DNA of 35,033 bases from assembly GCA_016209595.1 (NCBI GenBank), contig JACQVV010000494.1, positions 1 to 35,033 on the forward strand, given 5' to 3'. The translations under genes and the position numbers were made by a program. This DNA comes from Planctomycetota bacterium. Lineage in GTDB: Bacteria > Planctomycetota > JACQVV01. The notes beneath the pieces are model-generated. The model did no database searches. It had not been told where the DNA came from and saw nothing but the letters and a program-made list of their open reading frames with translations. Below are positions 33,801 through 35,033 of this stretch, piece by piece. How positions within the stretch are numbered: the stretch's first letter is position 1; every line of letters starts with the position of its first letter.

Positions 33801-34199
33801 TCAGGGCGCTCCGGTGGGGGGAGGGACGCTCGACCGCCGTTCGAGCGCCAGGCGGATCGCGGCGGCGAGAGCCTCGGGGGGAAAGGGCTTCCTGAGGAGG
33901 TGGTCGGCGTCGGCGAGGATCGCCCGCTCCACGGCCGGACTCAGGGAGCTCCCCGTGACGACGAGCACGGCGGAGCGCTCCCAGCCGGGCACTTCCTTGC
34001 GCTGGCGCAGGAACGCGAGGCCGTCCACGCCCGGCATCTCCAGGTCGAGGAGAACGCAGTCCGGCCTGCGAGCCCGGAAGAGATCGAGCCCCTTGCCGCC
34101 GTCCGCTGCCTCGACGACTTCGGCGTGGCCCATCTGGAGGATAAGCCGCTTGAGTAGCGCCCGGATGGGCGCCTCGTCGTCCACGATGAGGAAAAGCAC
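33801..34199 (-). CDS. Single-domain response regulator (CheY-like receiver)
   Basis: This 132-residue protein is a receiver domain with no output domain. The acidic pocket is D7, D8 and E9 (IVDDEAP), and the phosphorylation site is D52 in CVLLDLEMPGVDG. The switch Thr is T82 (VVTGSS) and the conserved Lys is K104 (RKPFP). All key residues are present, so it should accept phosphate. The start is GTG at 34199. No histidine kinase is in the window; single-domain receivers often act as phosphorelay shuttles or bind target proteins. The gene is divergent from the XRE-type regulator, with 65 bases between them. Confidence 0.95.
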   Translation of the reverse strand: MLFLIVDDEAPIRALLKRLILQMGHAEVVEAADGGKGLDLFRARRPDCVLLDLEMPGVDGLAFLRQRKEVPGWERSAVLVVTGSSLSPAVERAILADADHLLRKPFPPEALAAAIRLALERRSSVPPPTGAP

Positions 34200-34264
34200 G
34201 CTCGGCCGCTATCTATGTTCGCCCGCATTTTGCGAGCGAGCCGCGATCTTTTCAATCTCGATTC

Positions 34265-34702
34265 ATGGAAAAATCGACGTTCAGTCCGCTTTACGAGGCG
34301 TTCCGAGCCCATCTCCTGGCCCTGCGTCTCGCCGCCGGTCTGTCGCAGAGGGAGCTCGCCATTCTTCTGGGCCGGGAGCGCTCGTTCGTGGCCCGGATCG
34401 AGCAGGGAGAGAGGCGGGTCGACCTCGTGGAGTTCTACTGGATCTGCCGCGCTTGCGGGATCGACGCCATAGCCGTCGCCCAGCACGTCATGCGCGTGTT
34501 CCAGGAGACGGAGGGACGGTCGGCCTCGGCGCACGGGCCGGAACGAAAGCGCCGGCTCGCCGATCCCGTGGACGAGGCCCTCGTCTGGGTGCGCGAGCAC
34601 CGGTCATCCTACGCGGGAGGCGACGGTCCGGGGGCCGTGACGCCCGGACGAGGCAAGCGGAAATCCTCCCGCGCGCGCGGCCGGGGCTCCGAGGAGTCGT
34701 AG
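34265..34702 (+). CDS. XRE-family helix-turn-helix regulator
   Basis: This 145-residue DNA-binding protein has a Cro/C1-type HTH at about residues 15-70. The core motif is RLAAGLSQRELAILLG, followed by RSFVARIEQGERRVDLVEFYWICRACG. The C-terminal 60 residues are basic and low in complexity (Arg, Lys, Gly, Ser) with no known domain. No Shine-Dalgarno sequence precedes the ATG. TTGCGA at 34230-34235 could be a -35 element, but the -10 position (34253-34258) is poor; if used, the transcript would be nearly leaderless. A hairpin whose left arm includes the stop codon (34700-34726) follows. Confidence 0.92.
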   Translation: MEKSTFSPLYEAFRAHLLALRLAAGLSQRELAILLGRERSFVARIEQGERRVDLVEFYWICRACGIDAIAVAQHVMRVFQETEGRSASAHGPERKRRLADPVDEALVWVREHRSSYAGGDGPGAVTPGRGKRKSSRARGRGSEES

Positions 34703-34726
34703 CGACCCGACGTAAGGACGTCGCTA
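34700..34726 (+). terminator. Hairpin at the end of the XRE gene
   Basis: Arms TAGCGAC (34700-34706, starting with the stop codon) and GTCGCTA (34720-34726) with a 13-base loop that holds a second short inverted repeat (CGACGT/ACGTCG). No T-tract follows, so terminator function is tentative. Confidence 0.4.
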
Positions 34727-34991
34727 TCATGTTCGCTTTCCCGATCCCGGGAGAAGCGATGTCACAGCGCCGGGCAAGTTGGACCGCGGGCAGGAACGCG
34801 TGACCCGTGGCCGCATCGTGATCGCCCTAGCGGCGCGCTTCGCCGGAAGCAAGGAGTAACCTCATGGTTGCATTCGGAGCGGCTGTTCGGGACCATCCGA
34901 CGAGCCGGCAGCGGAGAATCGGGGATTCTTGAAGGATCGAGGAGCGGTCGAGAACCTCACCTGGGGTGAATTCCGGCAACCGACATCCGAA
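34703..34991. other. Gene-poor stretch with a chain of three micro-ORFs
   Basis: No recognisable gene is present. Three tiny frames follow in series: ATG at 34729 to 34803 (24 codons), GTG at 34800 to 34859 (19 codons, overlapping the first as GTGA), and ATG at 34864 to 34932 (22 codons), the last with AAGGAG at 34852-34857. The predicted peptides are Arg-rich without known features. This may be chance, a decayed gene, or coupled leader peptides for something beyond the window. Confidence 0.35.
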
Positions 34992-35033
34992 TGTAGGGGC
35001 CGGGCTTGTCCCGGCCCGGACGCGGCGGGGGAC
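34992..35033. repeat. Second, diverged copy of the palindromic element, cut by the window end
   Basis: TGTAGGGGCCGGGCTTGTCC followed by CGGCCCGGACG matches the left arm of the element at 978-1051 in layout: GTAGGG, a GC run, CTTGTCC, a GC run. The last bases, CGGCGGGGGAC, equal the first 11 bases of that element's right arm (1026-1036), so the window stops just inside the right arm. Confidence 0.7.

Noticed and set aside
33436..34803. 455-codon plus-strand frame across three better genes
   Set aside because: Covers the membrane protein, response regulator and XRE gene in the wrong frame, with Arg-rich composition.
1..35033. tRNA, rRNA or CRISPR loci
   Set aside because: Gaps between genes are short, and I saw no T-loop-like motif in a non-coding region, no rRNA-like stretch and no spaced direct-repeat array.

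Overview
The window is a compact, very GC-rich (about 70% by eye) bacterial chromosome segment. It carries 21 recognisable protein genes. I saw no rRNA, tRNA, CRISPR array or intact insertion sequence. The style suggests Planctomycetota or a similar high-GC environmental lineage: a giant Ser/Thr kinase with TPR and HEAT repeats, zinc-ribbon N-termini on unrelated proteins, and many large proteins of no known function. This is an inference from style; no marker gene is present. Myxococcota or Acidobacteriota remain possible.

Layout. (1) 1-4.7 kb: a short CinA-type molybdopterin-binding-domain protein (minus) diverges from a secreted 735-residue protein (plus) across a long perfect palindrome. 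A DUF2325-type protein with a candidate leaderless promoter follows. (2) 4.7-8.9 kb, minus: a tightly coupled four-gene operon (4-base start/stop overlaps throughout) with a double zinc-ribbon protein, then the 2Fe-2S, molybdenum and FAD subunits of a form II CO-dehydrogenase-like (xanthine dehydrogenase family) hydroxylase. (3) 9.1-10.5 kb: a GAF-GGDEF diguanylate cyclase, tail to tail with (4) 10.4-16.7 kb, a 2089-residue multi-membrane protein with a zinc ribbon, a proline-rich linker and an internal duplication. (5) 16.8-18.3 kb: a small lipoprotein, an SRPBCC-fold protein whose only well-placed start is AUC, and a secreted lipocalin-like protein. (6) 18.5-24 kb: an 1842-residue receptor-like Ser/Thr kinase. 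(7) 24-31.6 kb: a YkgJ cysteine-cluster protein, a periplasmic adaptor, an RND pump carrying a C-terminal TPR domain (adaptor and pump are convergent), and SixA phosphohistidine phosphatase. (8) 31.7-33.2 kb: two small Lys-rich proteins resembling DUF6312 and DUF6200, convergent on a hairpin, then an Sfp-type phosphopantetheinyl transferase. (9) 33.3-35 kb: a four-helix membrane protein, a single-domain response regulator, an XRE-type regulator, and about 330 bases without a recognised gene. The window ends inside a second copy of the palindromic repeat family seen near 1 kb.

How the genes relate. The clear functional units are the molybdenum hydroxylase operon and the adaptor/RND pair. Signalling genes are frequent: GGDEF, Ser/Thr kinase, SixA, receiver domain and XRE. 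Six convergent gene pairs are separated by 6 bases or fewer, or overlap, leaving no room for ordinary terminators between them. The least explained items are the giant membrane protein, the RND-TPR fusion, the AUC start, the small Lys-rich pair and the palindromic repeat family.
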